64,000 nucleotides of DNA from Vibrio fortis (GCF_024347475.1 NZ_AP025487.1:1922001-1986000), one strand, 5' to 3'. Shown: positions 28,281-38,662, numbered from the stretch's first letter. Numbers and translations are program-made. Notes: generated by a model from the letters alone, not told the origin.

Positions 28281-29417
28281 TCAATATCCTGTCAGTTGCA
28301 TAAAGCCAGACGCTTCATGGCTTCCACTGGCCATAATAGGTCCTTCCCAATAAGGGATAACAAACGGCAGCCACATGTCCCTACGTTGAATCCGAGTTGT
28401 GAGGTTGATCTCATATTTCGGTACATTGATGATCCATTGAAGCGGCATTCTTCGCCCATTGAGCAAGGTACTGTTTGGCAATGGTTTAATGTCGATATCA
28501 GATTCAGACAGCTGATAAACTTTTCCTGACCGCGTTGCTAGCGTACCAAACACATACGGCATCTGATGGTTATTACGGTAACGACTAACACTCAGAGCAG
28601 CACCACCGTCTAGATTAAAGACGAACCAGTCCCAACCTTGTTGTCCTTCGCCAAGCAAACCACTGCCCCATTCTTTATGGAGCCAAGCATTGCCTGAGAC
28701 TTCCACTTCAACGCCGTCAAGAGTCAGTGTGCCATTCAAAGCCAAGAACGGAGCGCTAAAGTTGTATGAGGCAATAGGAAGCAGGTCATGTTTCTTTTGA
28801 TAACCATTTTCACCATTCAACACGTAAGGGCCCTTGGTGACCGAATCGAGCTCTAAACCGAAAGTGTCCGTCTCTACGCTCAAACGTCCAGGAAACGGGG
28901 TCGCGCCAAGTGCTCGCCAATTCCAGTTATCAATCCAGATACGAAATGGTCGGTTAGTCATACCTGCTTGGCCAATACCACCACGTGCAAGCCTTTGTTC
29001 TTTCCAAACTTGCGTCGCTGAGGTGACAACGACATTGGAGATATAGATCTGCGGACTTTGCCAGCCTCGAGCTTCGCGTTCGTCAGTTGCAATTCGAAAG
29101 AAGCTCCATTGAACGGAGTAATCTTTACCACTGGCGTCTTCTAAAGTTGCAAAGTAGTGCCACCATTCATGTTGGAACTCAGGGTGGAATTGGAAGTCTT
29201 TTGGCAGTGAAACAGTACGATCAGGCAAGACAGGTTCGAACACCTTAAATTGTTCACTCATCAATACAGAATTGACCTCGTTGACGCCCTCTTCGCCAAC
29301 ATCAGCGAAGTAAGAGTAATAAGACCAAATACCAATAAATAAGCCAAAAAAGCAGATCAGTAGAATTGAAGACAGCACATTGTTTCTTGGCTTTTTCACG
29401 CCTTTTCTTTGACCCAT
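28281..29417 (-). CDS. Lipocalin-like/CrtC-fold (AttH-type) membrane-anchored protein
   Basis: The 378-residue protein has an N-terminal membrane anchor (VLSSILLICFFGLFIGIWSYY). The AttH/carotenoid-hydratase fold follows, recognisable by HPEFQHEWWHYFATL, DYSVQWSFFR, the WLHKEWGSG motif and GWDWFVFNLDGG. It is the last gene of an operon with an FtsX-type permease and an ATPase, the order seen in attEFGH-type clusters, and begins directly after the permease stop. The role is not established; it probably binds a hydrophobic ligand for the transporter. Confidence 0.82.
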   Translation of the reverse strand: MGQRKGVKKPRNNVLSSILLICFFGLFIGIWSYYSYFADVGEEGVNEVNSVLMSEQFKVFEPVLPDRTVSLPKDFQFHPEFQHEWWHYFATLEDASGKDYSVQWSFFRIATDEREARGWQSPQIYISNVVVTSATQVWKEQRLARGGIGQAGMTNRPFRIWIDNWNWRALGATPFPGRLSVETDTFGLELDSVTKGPYVLNGENGYQKKHDLLPIASYNFSAPFLALNGTLTLDGVEVEVSGNAWLHKEWGSGLLGEGQQGWDWFVFNLDGGAALSVSRYRNNHQMPYVFGTLATRSGKVYQLSESDIDIKPLPNSTLLNGRRMPLQWIINVPKYEINLTTRIQRRDMWLPFVIPYWEGPIMASGSHEASGFMQLTGY

Positions 29418-31871
29418 CTACAATGCATCCCTTAATGATTTCATCGGGGTATTACCTATCATTCGTAATACTGGCAACGCACCAGCAATCATCAAGGCAG
29501 CCATTGACCATGCGAAAGTAATGAAGTAATCCCAAGGAATGACTTGCAGTTCTAACGACCAACCAAACGACTGCTTAATCACGATATCGACAATCAAATT
29601 CGCCAATGCCAACCCGAGCGGTATTGCTATCAGCGACGAAATCAAGCCAAAGACAAACAGCTGCAAACTGCCAGTAAAGATCAGCTCTTTTGCAGAAACC
29701 CCTAAGCAGCGCTGCAGTGAAATATGACGTTGTCTTGATACCTCACCCGCTACTGTCGCGAAGAAGATACCAAACACAGCGATAACAAGGGTAATGTTGC
29801 CCAAGGTATCGGCGATGGCAAAGGTACGGTCAAAAACGCGCATCGCTTGGCTATGTATATTGTTGTTATCGAAGATACGCTCAGAGCTCAATCTAAACAC
29901 AGATTCTAGACGGCTACGTAACCCAGTTGGATTCACATCTTCTTTAAGTATCACCCCTAAACCGACATTACCTCGCCCCGCGAAGCCGTAGAGCCAATTT
30001 CGATGTGACATCATGACCTGATGGTATGGATTGCCGTAATCGTAATAAACACCGACCACCTGCCAGCCAGAGCCTAGGCTATCGTACATATCGATGTAGT
30101 CACCCGGTCGTATACCCAACTTTAAAGACATCGACTCACTAATCAGTACGCCCTTAGAGTGATGCAAGTGGTACCAGTAGTTTGGGATACCTAGCTTAAT
30201 CGTAAGCGCCTCTAGTTCCCCTTCAGAAGGGCCCGTGCTAACCACTTGGATACTGCCAACAGGAGAAGGAATGTCTTTTTCCCAACGCCACCATACCGAA
30301 TCGACTTCAGGCTGGTCTGACAGCCAGTTACTCATACGTGCTGCAGAGTTATTGGTTGGGTAGATGTATAAGTCTGCAGCCAGACGCTGTGACAGCCATT
30401 TATCGGTCGTATCTCGGAAGCTACCCACCATGGTTTCAACACCAATGTTTGCTGTCATCGCAAGCATAAACGCCATCGTTGCGACACCACGATAGCTCAT
30501 GCTGGCAGCGGCATCCGCAAAGAACCAGCGCGCACGAACCCAGCGCAAGGAGTATGAGAAACTATTGAATAGCTTCCACATCAAGAACGGTGTAAATAGA
30601 GCAACACTTACCAACATTAACGCTATGATCGCAAAACCAGATTCTTGCGTTTGCGGTGCTTGGTAAACCGCCACAGCAGCGACACAGAAGCCACAACCGA
30701 TCAACGCCTGCCAGGTAAATTCAGTACCCGCGAAACGCATGAGTGATAGACGAGATGAAAGTCTAATCGGCTGAGACTTCAACAAACGGATCAGCGGCCA
30801 AGCACATGCTAAAAATGCGCCGATTAAAGCCATGCCAAAACTATATACGCTTGCTTTCCAGCTCCAATCGATACTTAAACCGACATTAGCGTCATAAAGA
30901 TCGCCAAGGCTTGAAGACACCGCAGGTAGCAACTGGTTCGCCAACATCACACCAAAGACATTGCCGCAGATCCAACTCACCACAACCAGTGCTAGCAACT
31001 CAAAACAGAGCGCTTTCGTTAACTGCCAGCCGGATACGCCGGTTTGTCTAAGCACCCCAACCAAAGGTTGTCTCTGTATAAAAGAGAGCGACATGGCTTG
31101 GTAGAAGATAAATAGACCAACGACAAATGAAAGCATCCCCATCGCAGTTAAGTTCAGGTGGAATGCACTGGTCAGCGATTCAAGTTCTGCTTTAGAACTA
31201 CGTGAAATCGTTAAACCGTTCGGCAGCATCTCTTTAAGACGCTCAAACTTTGCTTCCGACATATCTGAACAAGCGATCACGGATAGACCAGAACTGCGCT
31301 TCAACATCCTTAATAAAGAGATATCCGCAATTAAGCGCGTCCCGTTGATCATCTTATTTTGATCAACAATCAAAGGGCCGAGCTCTGAGCCGTCCATAAG
31401 ATGAATATAATCGCCGTCACTCCACTCCATGTGCTTAGCCAGATCATCACTCACTAAGATTGGATATGGTGGTTTCATCAGGTTAAGCGTGGTGAGATCT
31501 TGAAGCGCGACACCCGGTTGCAATTGAAGCATTGAGACAGGATCTAAACCTATCAACATGAAGTTAGCGCCGTTCTCGTCGGTTACACGATGATTATCAA
31601 ATGGTGCACACTGCTGAAAGCCCTCACGGCGCAATTGAATATAGAAGCCTTGCGGGATTTTATTGGCGTTGTGTTTTGGACGAATACGGTAAGGAAGCGG
31701 ATTGGAAAACAGCTTTTCGCCATGAGCATAGCTCTGCTTGGCGTGTTGGTTAATAGCGGTAACACCAACCAAAAGGGAGACACCCAGTGTTAAACCGAGC
31801 CATACAAGAATAATTTGAAGTGGGTAGCGTCGATAGTGACCGAGTAGCGCTTTAACTACGGGCCATAACAT
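29418..31871 (-). CDS. FtsX-like ABC transporter permease
   Basis: The ATG at 31871 gives 817 residues. A membrane segment near the N-terminus (LQIILVWLGLTLGVSLLVGV) precedes a MacB-like periplasmic domain and two FtsX blocks of three to four helices (about 240-460 and 700-810). It overlaps the end of the ATPase gene by 20 bases. It belongs to the lipoprotein/peptide-exporting MacB/LolCE-like superfamily; substrate unknown. Confidence 0.88.
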   Translation of the reverse strand: MLWPVVKALLGHYRRYPLQIILVWLGLTLGVSLLVGVTAINQHAKQSYAHGEKLFSNPLPYRIRPKHNANKIPQGFYIQLRREGFQQCAPFDNHRVTDENGANFMLIGLDPVSMLQLQPGVALQDLTTLNLMKPPYPILVSDDLAKHMEWSDGDYIHLMDGSELGPLIVDQNKMINGTRLIADISLLRMLKRSSGLSVIACSDMSEAKFERLKEMLPNGLTISRSSKAELESLTSAFHLNLTAMGMLSFVVGLFIFYQAMSLSFIQRQPLVGVLRQTGVSGWQLTKALCFELLALVVVSWICGNVFGVMLANQLLPAVSSSLGDLYDANVGLSIDWSWKASVYSFGMALIGAFLACAWPLIRLLKSQPIRLSSRLSLMRFAGTEFTWQALIGCGFCVAAVAVYQAPQTQESGFAIIALMLVSVALFTPFLMWKLFNSFSYSLRWVRARWFFADAAASMSYRGVATMAFMLAMTANIGVETMVGSFRDTTDKWLSQRLAADLYIYPTNNSAARMSNWLSDQPEVDSVWWRWEKDIPSPVGSIQVVSTGPSEGELEALTIKLGIPNYWYHLHHSKGVLISESMSLKLGIRPGDYIDMYDSLGSGWQVVGVYYDYGNPYHQVMMSHRNWLYGFAGRGNVGLGVILKEDVNPTGLRSRLESVFRLSSERIFDNNNIHSQAMRVFDRTFAIADTLGNITLVIAVFGIFFATVAGEVSRQRHISLQRCLGVSAKELIFTGSLQLFVFGLISSLIAIPLGLALANLIVDIVIKQSFGWSLELQVIPWDYFITFAWSMAALMIAGALPVLRMIGNTPMKSLRDAL

Positions 31872-32523
31872 GAAGCTGTCCCCCTTGTAGACGGATACAA
31901 CCATCCATGTGCTGGGCAACCTTTTCACTGTGCGTTACTAGAAATAACGTACACTCTAGCTCGCGCGCTAATGACGTCAGTAGGCGCATTACCGCTTCAG
32001 CATTTCGTTCGTCTAAGCTACCTGTCGGTTCATCGGCAAGCAGAATCTTTGGTTCCATATAGAGAGCGCGAGCAATCGCGGCACGCTGCTGCTGACCACC
32101 AGACACCTCTTCAGGGTAGCGACCTAATAAAGGCATAAGATCAAGAGCAGACAGAATCTGACGCCATAAGCCTTTATCTTCAGGTAAACCCTTCAGTTGA
32201 CGACAAAAGCGAATGTTGTCGGCAATGTTCAGTGTTGGTAGCAAATTGAACTGTTGAAAGATATGCCCGATGTTATTACGGCGGTAAGCAGTGCGATCAC
32301 GCTCCTTTGCCATATGCATATCAAAGTTAGGAAATAGGATTTCCCCAGAGTCAGCAAGGTCGAGCCCAGCAATAAGGTTAAGCAGCGTACTCTTACCTGA
32401 GCCACTTTCCCCCATTAATGCAAGCTGGTCTCCTTGATTTAATGTTAATTCAGCACCTTGTAAAACGGGATGGAACTCTCCCCCGTCGACATAGCCTTTA
32501 CATAGGTCTGATAGCTTTAACAT
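31852..32523 (-). CDS. ABC transporter ATP-binding protein (LolD/MacB-type)
   Basis: The ATG at 32523 gives 223 residues; a GTG four codons upstream is possible. Walker A is GESGSGKST, the signature SGGQQQR, Walker B LLADEPTG and the switch histidine VTHS. It is the first gene of the three-gene operon with the FtsX permease and lipocalin-like protein. Confidence 0.93.
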   Translation of the reverse strand: MLKLSDLCKGYVDGGEFHPVLQGAELTLNQGDQLALMGESGSGKSTLLNLIAGLDLADSGEILFPNFDMHMAKERDRTAYRRNNIGHIFQQFNLLPTLNIADNIRFCRQLKGLPEDKGLWRQILSALDLMPLLGRYPEEVSGGQQQRAAIARALYMEPKILLADEPTGSLDERNAEAVMRLLTSLARELECTLFLVTHSEKVAQHMDGCIRLQGGQLHVMARS

Positions 32524-32645
32524 TAAACAGCTCACATTAGTTAGAATTTGGAATGAGAATCTACACTAAATCTATGGTTGTAGGAAGTAATTTGAAAGAT
32601 AGATCACATGCTAAGTATAAAGTCACATAAATCTTACGTCTGACT

Positions 32646-34019
32646 TCAACTTCCTATAAGATTTTTTATCCATTTCTTACTCTTCATGCGATAGAGTGAG
32701 CCACCCCATTTGATCACCTCTTCTGTTAGGAACATCAAATAGATCCATTCAGGTTTAACGCCAAAATAGATAGCCGCAATGGCCGCTAAAGGGATACTAA
32801 TAAGCCACTGAGCAATCAAGTCTTGATAAAGGCAGAATTTCACGTCTCCACCCGCTCTTAATACCCCAACAATCACCGTCATTGGTATAGAGCGAACAAC
32901 AATGCCTAAACTCAGAATCAAGATGAACTTTTCTGATAGCTCACGAGTTTCTGGAGTCAGTGCACTGAACGAATCCAAAATCGGAGCCTGTACAAAGTAG
33001 AGAACCAATGCAACGACAATACTGGTAAAGAAGGCAAAAATGCTGATACCCAACGCTTGGTAGTAGACTGCTTCGTTGTTCTTGGCGCCTAGTTGGTTAC
33101 CCACCAGCACGGCTGCTGCGGTCGACATACCAATTAGAAGTGCCAAAGAGATAGATTCAACCGGCGTCATCACTGAAAGCGCTGCTAAGCCCTGTACGCC
33201 CGACTGGCCCATAATTGCATGATAAGCAAACAAACCCCCAGCCCAAGCTAAGAAATTAAACGTTGTCGGCAAAGAGAGTTTTAGAAAACGAACCACTTTC
33301 TGAATCGTTGCAGCCGCAGCAATGTCAGCTCGTTTAAATGCCAACAAATGCTTCTTCCAATAGAGATAGCCGTAAAGCGTTATCACCTCAATCGCCCCAC
33401 TCATCACGGTAGCAATAGCCGCACCTTTGATACCCATTGCTGGCATACCCAGGTTGCCAAAAATCAGAACCCAGTTAAGAAAGATGTTTGAAAGAATGCC
33501 AATCCCACTAAAAAAGGTACTTAGCCCAGGTCGGTGCATAGCACGAAGCCCGACTGCCATGCTACTTACACAAGCCACAGCAAACATGCTGAATGCAGTA
33601 ATTACTATGTATTCAGTACCTAGACCAATAACTTCTTGTGAATCCGTGGTCACACCCATGACTTGGGTTGGAAACGAAACAAAAAACACCACAGTCAACG
33701 CGGCAAAGAACATGGAAACAAGCCAAGTCAGCGCAGTACTTTCTCGTACACCTTGTCTGTCACCCGCCCCCCAGTACTGAGCTGTCAAAAGAGCGCCACC
33801 AGTGGTAACACCAACCAACATAATAGTGGTTACAAACATCGCTCGGCTCGCAACACCAACCGCCGCAATATCCGCCTCTCCTAACTGCCCCAACATCAAC
33901 ACATCAACCAAGCCCCTGCTTGAAAACATAATGCTCTGCAGGGTAATGGGTAGCGCAATCGCAATCAGCTGGCGTACAAAATCACCTTTGGTATGACGTA
34001 TTATTGAAGCAAGAAGCAT
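32646..34019 (-). CDS. MATE family efflux transporter
   Basis: The ATG at 34019, after a GAGG ribosome site, gives 457 residues with 12 predicted helices and MATE signatures (ALPITLQSIMFSSRGLVDVLMLGQLG; MSTAAAVLVGNQLGA). MATE proteins export cationic drugs against Na+ or H+. It stands alone. Substrate cannot be told. Confidence 0.92.
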   Translation of the reverse strand: MLLASIIRHTKGDFVRQLIAIALPITLQSIMFSSRGLVDVLMLGQLGEADIAAVGVASRAMFVTTIMLVGVTTGGALLTAQYWGAGDRQGVRESTALTWLVSMFFAALTVVFFVSFPTQVMGVTTDSQEVIGLGTEYIVITAFSMFAVACVSSMAVGLRAMHRPGLSTFFSGIGILSNIFLNWVLIFGNLGMPAMGIKGAAIATVMSGAIEVITLYGYLYWKKHLLAFKRADIAAAATIQKVVRFLKLSLPTTFNFLAWAGGLFAYHAIMGQSGVQGLAALSVMTPVESISLALLIGMSTAAAVLVGNQLGAKNNEAVYYQALGISIFAFFTSIVVALVLYFVQAPILDSFSALTPETRELSEKFILILSLGIVVRSIPMTVIVGVLRAGGDVKFCLYQDLIAQWLISIPLAAIAAIYFGVKPEWIYLMFLTEEVIKWGGSLYRMKSKKWIKNLIGS

Positions 34020-34283
34020 GTGAAACCTCAAAAATGGGGGGAATAAACCACAACGGTTGCCAAGATTATACTCATGATTGCTATTCATCCAATAACATAA
34101 CTGGCTCTAAAGAAAGATAATTAACATCTATTGCTGTTTTACTAACTATAGGTCACCCCCTTTGCTAAGAAGAGCCACCATATTTCACTATCAAGATGCA
34201 GATACTATTGGCTTTTGTGCATATGACACTGGTAAATTAACATTTAGTGACGTCCCTACTTCATATCAACGAATGGAGTCTTT

Positions 34284-35762
34284 ATGAAGAAAGTACTGGT
34301 GTTAGGCGCTTCTGGTTATGTTGGTTCTCAACTATTGCCTCAACTCCTTGAACAAGGCTATCAAGTAACGGCAGCGGCTCGTCATATTGACTACCTGCAA
34401 GCTCGAACTGAACCTCACCCTAACCTTTCACTAAAATATTTAGACCTTGCTGACGCAGACGCCACTCAAGAGCTAGTGCCTGAGTTCGACCTAATTTTCT
34501 TCCTCGTACACGGAATGGCAGAGGGACACGACTTTATTGATTACGAGCTCAAGTTGGCAAGAAACTTTGTCAACGCACTTGGTTCTCGCAATCAACATGT
34601 GATCTACCTAAGTTCGTTGCAGCCGCAAACCGCAGATTCCGACCATCTTCAAGCACGAAAGAAAACGGGTGATCTATTGAGATCAGGCTCTGTTCCTATT
34701 ACAGAGTTGCAAGCTGGCGTGATCATCGGGCCAGGCTCTGCCGCCTTCGAGATCATGCGAGACTTTGTTTACAACCTACCAATCATGATCGCGCCGAAAT
34801 GGGTCGATTCTAAAGCCAACCCTATCGCACTAAAGAACCTCAATTATTATTTGCTAAAGCTTGCCGAGGAAACGCCAGAGGCTCACCAAACCTTTGAAGT
34901 GGGTGGCCCTGATATCGTCAGCTACCGAAATCAATTCGCACATATTGCTAAAACCGCAGATAGACCACTAAGGTTATGGGCAACATCGCTCTTAACTCCG
35001 ACAATCGCTTCATATTGGCTTGGCGTTGTAACGTCTGTCCCCTCAAATATTGGACGAGCCCTTCTTGCGGGTCTAAAGCATGACTTTATCGCGAACTCCA
35101 CGTCGATCCAGGAGCGTTACCCACAACGCCTGATTTCATTCCAAACTATGGTTGAACAGGCAATTAGAGCAGAAGGTGAATTCGTTAAGAGTAACGTTTG
35201 GGGCTTCGACAAGACCGCATTTAAACGCTGGCAAGCAGGCTACGGTTACTACCCTAAACAGACCGGCGCAACCATTCAGTCTAGCGTTTCCAAAGAGCAA
35301 CTTTGGCAGATAGCCCAGCAAATAGGCAGCCCAAAACAAGGCTACTTCTTTGCCAATGCGTTATGGCGTACCCGAGAGTGGTTAGATTTGTTCTTTGGTG
35401 GTGGCGTACCAAAAAGGCAGGAGCCGGAAGGCCCTAAGCTTAAGGTAGGTGACCATATCGACTCATGGAAAGTGATTCGCTGCGAAGAAAATCAGTTCCT
35501 ATCGCTACTATTTGGCATGAAGGGTCCCGGTCTTGGACGCCTTGAAATCACGGTTTCCGACCTTGCCGAGAAAGACCACACAAACAATCAAAGCGAGCTC
35601 AACATTACCGCTTGGTGGCACCCAAAAGGCTTCTTAGGACTGCTGTATTGGTTTGCCATGATGCCAGCGCACCTCTTTATCTTTAAAGGCATGGTGAAGG
35701 CGATAGAGAAGCAGGCAAAAGAGCGGATGCGGGATTCGAGTGGCGAGTTAAGAAGAGATTAA
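34284..35762 (+). CDS. YbjT-like SDR protein with C-terminal DUF2867 domain
   Basis: The 492-residue protein has an N-terminal extended SDR/NmrA Rossmann domain (VLGASGYVGSQLLP, YLSSLQPQ, ELQAGVIIGPGS). A C-terminal DUF2867 domain follows (DHIDSWKVIRCEENQFLSLLFGMKGPGLG, TAWWHPKGFLGLLYWFAMMPAHLFIF, each in parts). It resembles E. coli YbjT, of unknown substrate. Its last 13 codons are made of the first unit of a 43-bp tandem repeat array, so the C-terminus may have been altered by the repeat. Confidence 0.85.
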   Translation: MKKVLVLGASGYVGSQLLPQLLEQGYQVTAAARHIDYLQARTEPHPNLSLKYLDLADADATQELVPEFDLIFFLVHGMAEGHDFIDYELKLARNFVNALGSRNQHVIYLSSLQPQTADSDHLQARKKTGDLLRSGSVPITELQAGVIIGPGSAAFEIMRDFVYNLPIMIAPKWVDSKANPIALKNLNYYLLKLAEETPEAHQTFEVGGPDIVSYRNQFAHIAKTADRPLRLWATSLLTPTIASYWLGVVTSVPSNIGRALLAGLKHDFIANSTSIQERYPQRLISFQTMVEQAIRAEGEFVKSNVWGFDKTAFKRWQAGYGYYPKQTGATIQSSVSKEQLWQIAQQIGSPKQGYFFANALWRTREWLDLFFGGGVPKRQEPEGPKLKVGDHIDSWKVIRCEENQFLSLLFGMKGPGLGRLEITVSDLAEKDHTNNQSELNITAWWHPKGFLGLLYWFAMMPAHLFIFKGMVKAIEKQAKERMRDSSGELRRD

Positions 35763-35916
35763 GAGCAGATTCGAGTATCGAGTGGCGGGATGCGAAGAGA
35801 GTTAAAAGCGGATGCGGGATTCGGGTGACGAGATAAGAAAAGGCTTAAGGGCAGATTAGAGTATCGAGTGGCGGGATGAGAAGAGAGCAAGAGCAGATGC
35901 AGGCTTGAGGTTCGGG
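35723..35916 (+). repeat. Tandem 43-bp repeat array, locus 2 (4 units plus a partial fifth)
   Basis: Units start with GCGGAT or GCAGAT at 35723, 35765, 35808, 35851 and 35893 (periods 42, 43, 43, 42). A- and B-subtypes alternate A-B-A-B, and B units contain CGAGTGGCGGGATG. The same sequence in the same phase occurs in the minus-strand array at 14574-14747. The first unit lies inside the coding end of the SDR gene. The array abuts the terminator of the convergent gene. Confidence 0.88.
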
Positions 35917-35917
35917 A

Positions 35918-35944
35918 TAAAAAAAGAGCGGATAATTCCGCTCT
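35918..35944 (-). terminator. Terminator of the bcr/DUF2913 operon
   Basis: On the minus strand the stem AGAGCGGA/TCCGCTCT is followed by seven T. It touches the repeat array. Confidence 0.85.
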
Positions 35945-35967
35945 TCGTATCTTTAAACTCGCTTCTG

Positions 35968-36630
35968 CTACTCAGCAATAAAGCTGATTGGAATCTCAGC
36001 TAGCTGATTACCTTGGTTAGCCGGGTAAACGATGTATTCGCCGTGATATTTCACTGCTGATTTGTAGTCTGTCACTTTATGAAGCATAAAGCCCGACTCC
36101 ATAGCTGCTTGAACAAACTCAGCGTGGTTTCCGCGCACAAACCAGTTCATCGGTTTCGTCATTAGCTCGCCATCAAACGAGTCATCACACTGCTTACCAC
36201 AGAGTGCAAATGAGTGCTCACCATCAGTGAAAAACTGGATCTTGCCGCCAGTAGTCAGCTCATCTTCACTTGATACGCTCCAGCCCATGTCATACATCTT
36301 GTCCATGAAGGCTTCAACATCACTGTCTTTCAGTTGCTTTGGCTCTTCACCTTGTGGGAAAAATTGAGCATAAAATGCAGAGATTCGACGGAACGTAAAC
36401 GTTAGATCCGAGTTATTACCTTTAGAGCGACCCTGTTTCTGCCAACGAATAAGATCAGCAGCGACACAGCGGTCATAAGCTTGCGATTTGATCGCTTTAG
36501 TCACCCAACGAACCAAATAAAGGTTGTTAGCGATCGGTGCATCAACCGCTTTGCCAGATTTGTGTAGAGCCGTTAACTCATCTAATGCTGTGTTAACCAG
36601 CTTTTGAATTTCAATATAGTATTTTGACAT
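35968..36630 (-). CDS. DUF2913-like protein of unknown function
   Basis: The ATG at 36630 overlaps the bcr stop (TAATG), so it is translated with bcr; 220 residues. Soluble, no signal peptide. The pattern LVNTALDELTALHKSGK, then NNLYLVRWVTKAIKSQ and DLIRWQKQGRSKGN recalls the Vibrio DUF2913 family, from memory only. Function unknown. Confidence 0.7.
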   Translation of the reverse strand: MSKYYIEIQKLVNTALDELTALHKSGKAVDAPIANNLYLVRWVTKAIKSQAYDRCVAADLIRWQKQGRSKGNNSDLTFTFRRISAFYAQFFPQGEEPKQLKDSDVEAFMDKMYDMGWSVSSEDELTTGGKIQFFTDGEHSFALCGKQCDDSFDGELMTKPMNWFVRGNHAEFVQAAMESGFMLHKVTDYKSAVKYHGEYIVYPANQGNQLAEIPISFIAE

Positions 36631-37841
36631 TATGCCTTCTTTCCTAATGTCCAATAAAGTAGCGCTGAAAGTACGGCACACACTGCCATTACAATGACCA
36701 TAGAGCCAGCACTGTCACTCGGTAGCATCGCAACAATTGCGCCCACTACCGAGCCTGTACCAAAACGTAATGTACCCGCAAGAGACGAAGCTGTGCCCGC
36801 CATATTTGGGTAACCGCTAAGCAGCAAACCCATGGTATTACTGCCGATAGTAGATAGTGTGCCAATGAAGAGCATCACAAATGGCACAATTCCCCAAAGG
36901 CCAAGATCTAAGCTCCAGCCAATGAACAAACCTATGCCTGCGAGTAGTTGAATCCCTAGCCCCACTCTCAACATAGTATGAGAGCCTACCTTTTTCACCA
37001 TTCGACCATTGATACTAGTCATCAGGATCATCGCAACAATGTTCAATCCAAATAGGTAACCAAACAAGTCTGGGCGCACGCCATACACATCGATGTAAAC
37101 AAAAGAGCCCGCCGTTAAGAACGCAAACATGCCTGAGAACGAAAACGCGCCTGAAAAGATAAGCCCCATCGCAGTCTTGTTTTTGCACAGACGGAAATAG
37201 TTACGCATTGTCGTTTTAAAGCGCAGCGGTTGACGCTTCTCTACTGGCAAAGTTTCAGGGATCTTGAATGATACCGCCAGAATCACGATCACAGCAAAGA
37301 TAGCCAATACCCAGAAAATCGAACGCCAGCCAAACCACAACGCAAGATAACCACCAATCATCGGTGCAACCAGCGGTGCAACCGTCATCACCAAAGTAAC
37401 GAACGACATGGTTCTTGCGAAGTCTTCACGATCAAACATGTCACGCACAACAGCTTGGATAATTACCGCTGCTGCAGCGCCTGCAAAACCTTGGGCTGTA
37501 CGAACATAAGTCAAGGCTTCAATACCATGTGTTGTTGCGCTAACCACCGAAGCAATAGCAAACAAAACCACACCGATGAGGAGCACGGGTTTACGACCAT
37601 AGCTATCAGCCAGCGGACCATGAAGTAGCTGCCCTAACGCAAAACCAGCGGTGTAAGCCGTAAGTGTGATCTGCACTTCACCAGCCGTCACACCAAGGTC
37701 TTTGGCGATGGTTGGCATCGCGGGCAGATACATATCTATAGCAAGTGGCGTCAACGCACCAATCGCTCCAAGAATCAAAAACAGCATTAAGCCTAGCTGA
37801 GGTGTTTCAGGTTGGGAACTGGGGGCAGTTTGGGTTTGCAT
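36630..37841 (-). CDS. bcr: Bcr/CflA family drug-resistance MFS transporter
   Basis: The 403-residue protein has 12 membrane helices and the Bcr signatures: TPLAIDMYLPAMPTIA in helix 1, the motif-A-like GPLADSYGRKPVL and the helix 4 RTAQGFAGAAAAVI. E. coli Bcr exports bicyclomycin and some dipeptides. It lies downstream of rsuA, the same adjacency as in E. coli. Confidence 0.9.
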   Translation of the reverse strand: MQTQTAPSSQPETPQLGLMLFLILGAIGALTPLAIDMYLPAMPTIAKDLGVTAGEVQITLTAYTAGFALGQLLHGPLADSYGRKPVLLIGVVLFAIASVVSATTHGIEALTYVRTAQGFAGAAAAVIIQAVVRDMFDREDFARTMSFVTLVMTVAPLVAPMIGGYLALWFGWRSIFWVLAIFAVIVILAVSFKIPETLPVEKRQPLRFKTTMRNYFRLCKNKTAMGLIFSGAFSFSGMFAFLTAGSFVYIDVYGVRPDLFGYLFGLNIVAMILMTSINGRMVKKVGSHTMLRVGLGIQLLAGIGLFIGWSLDLGLWGIVPFVMLFIGTLSTIGSNTMGLLLSGYPNMAGTASSLAGTLRFGTGSVVGAIVAMLPSDSAGSMVIVMAVCAVLSALLYWTLGKKA

Positions 37842-37966
37842 AAATCTCCGACTAAATACTAAGAACTGCGCTTGAACGCAAACAGAATATTGGCTGAGAC
37901 TTTCCTAGTACCAGTCAAAATGAATAGCCGACGCTGTCCTTGGTCAGCATTAAACAGAGAGGAAGA

Positions 37967-38662
37967 TTACTTCCAGATAGAATCGACTTCTTCCTGAGTC
38001 AGGTAACGGTACTCGCCCAGCTCTAAAGATTCGTCCATCTCAATTTCACCGATACGTTCACGGTGTAGAGCTTCTACTTTGTTACCTAGTGCCGCGAACA
38101 TACGCTTAACTTGGTGGTACTTACCTTCATGGATGGTAAGCAGCACTTCACGCTCTGCACGTACTTCAAGATGTGCAGGGAGAGTCAGACCATCTTCGCT
38201 TTTCAGCTGGATGCCCTCTTTGAACTTCTCTACGTAATCGTCTTCAACCGGATCCACCAGCCAAACGCGATATAGCTTCTCACATTTATGTTTCGGTGAA
38301 GTAATACGGTGCGACCATTGGCCGTCATCCGTCACAAGTACAAGACCTGTAGTATCCACATCTAGACGACCAGCAAAGTGAAGCTTATCCATCTTGATCT
38401 CATCAAGCAGATCAAAAACCGTGCGATTAGAGCTGTCTTCATGCGAGCAAACAAAACCTTCAGGCTTGTAAACCATGATGTAACGAGGGCCTTGAACACG
38501 CAGTTCATTGCCTTGCCATTCAACAACGCACTCTTCGGTAACCTTAGTGGCACCGCTTTTTTGCATGACGTCGTTCACTGTCACTGTTTTTGATTTTAAA
38601 ATCTGTGTTGCTTCTTTTCGAGTGACGCCCAATGAGTCACATAGAAATTTATCTAAACGCAT
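37967..38662 (-). CDS. rsuA: 16S rRNA pseudouridine(516) synthase
   Basis: The 231 residues equal the E. coli RsuA length. An N-terminal S4 RNA-binding domain (MRLDKFLCDSLGVTRKEA) precedes the catalytic domain with Asp101 in FAGRLDVDTTGL and the KYHQVKRMFA segment. It is divergent from radD across 95 bases containing a GCTCAA/TTGAGC inverted repeat (38705-38720). Confidence 0.95.
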   Translation of the reverse strand: MRLDKFLCDSLGVTRKEATQILKSKTVTVNDVMQKSGATKVTEECVVEWQGNELRVQGPRYIMVYKPEGFVCSHEDSSNRTVFDLLDEIKMDKLHFAGRLDVDTTGLVLVTDDGQWSHRITSPKHKCEKLYRVWLVDPVEDDYVEKFKEGIQLKSEDGLTLPAHLEVRAEREVLLTIHEGKYHQVKRMFAALGNKVEALHRERIGEIEMDESLELGEYRYLTQEEVDSIWK

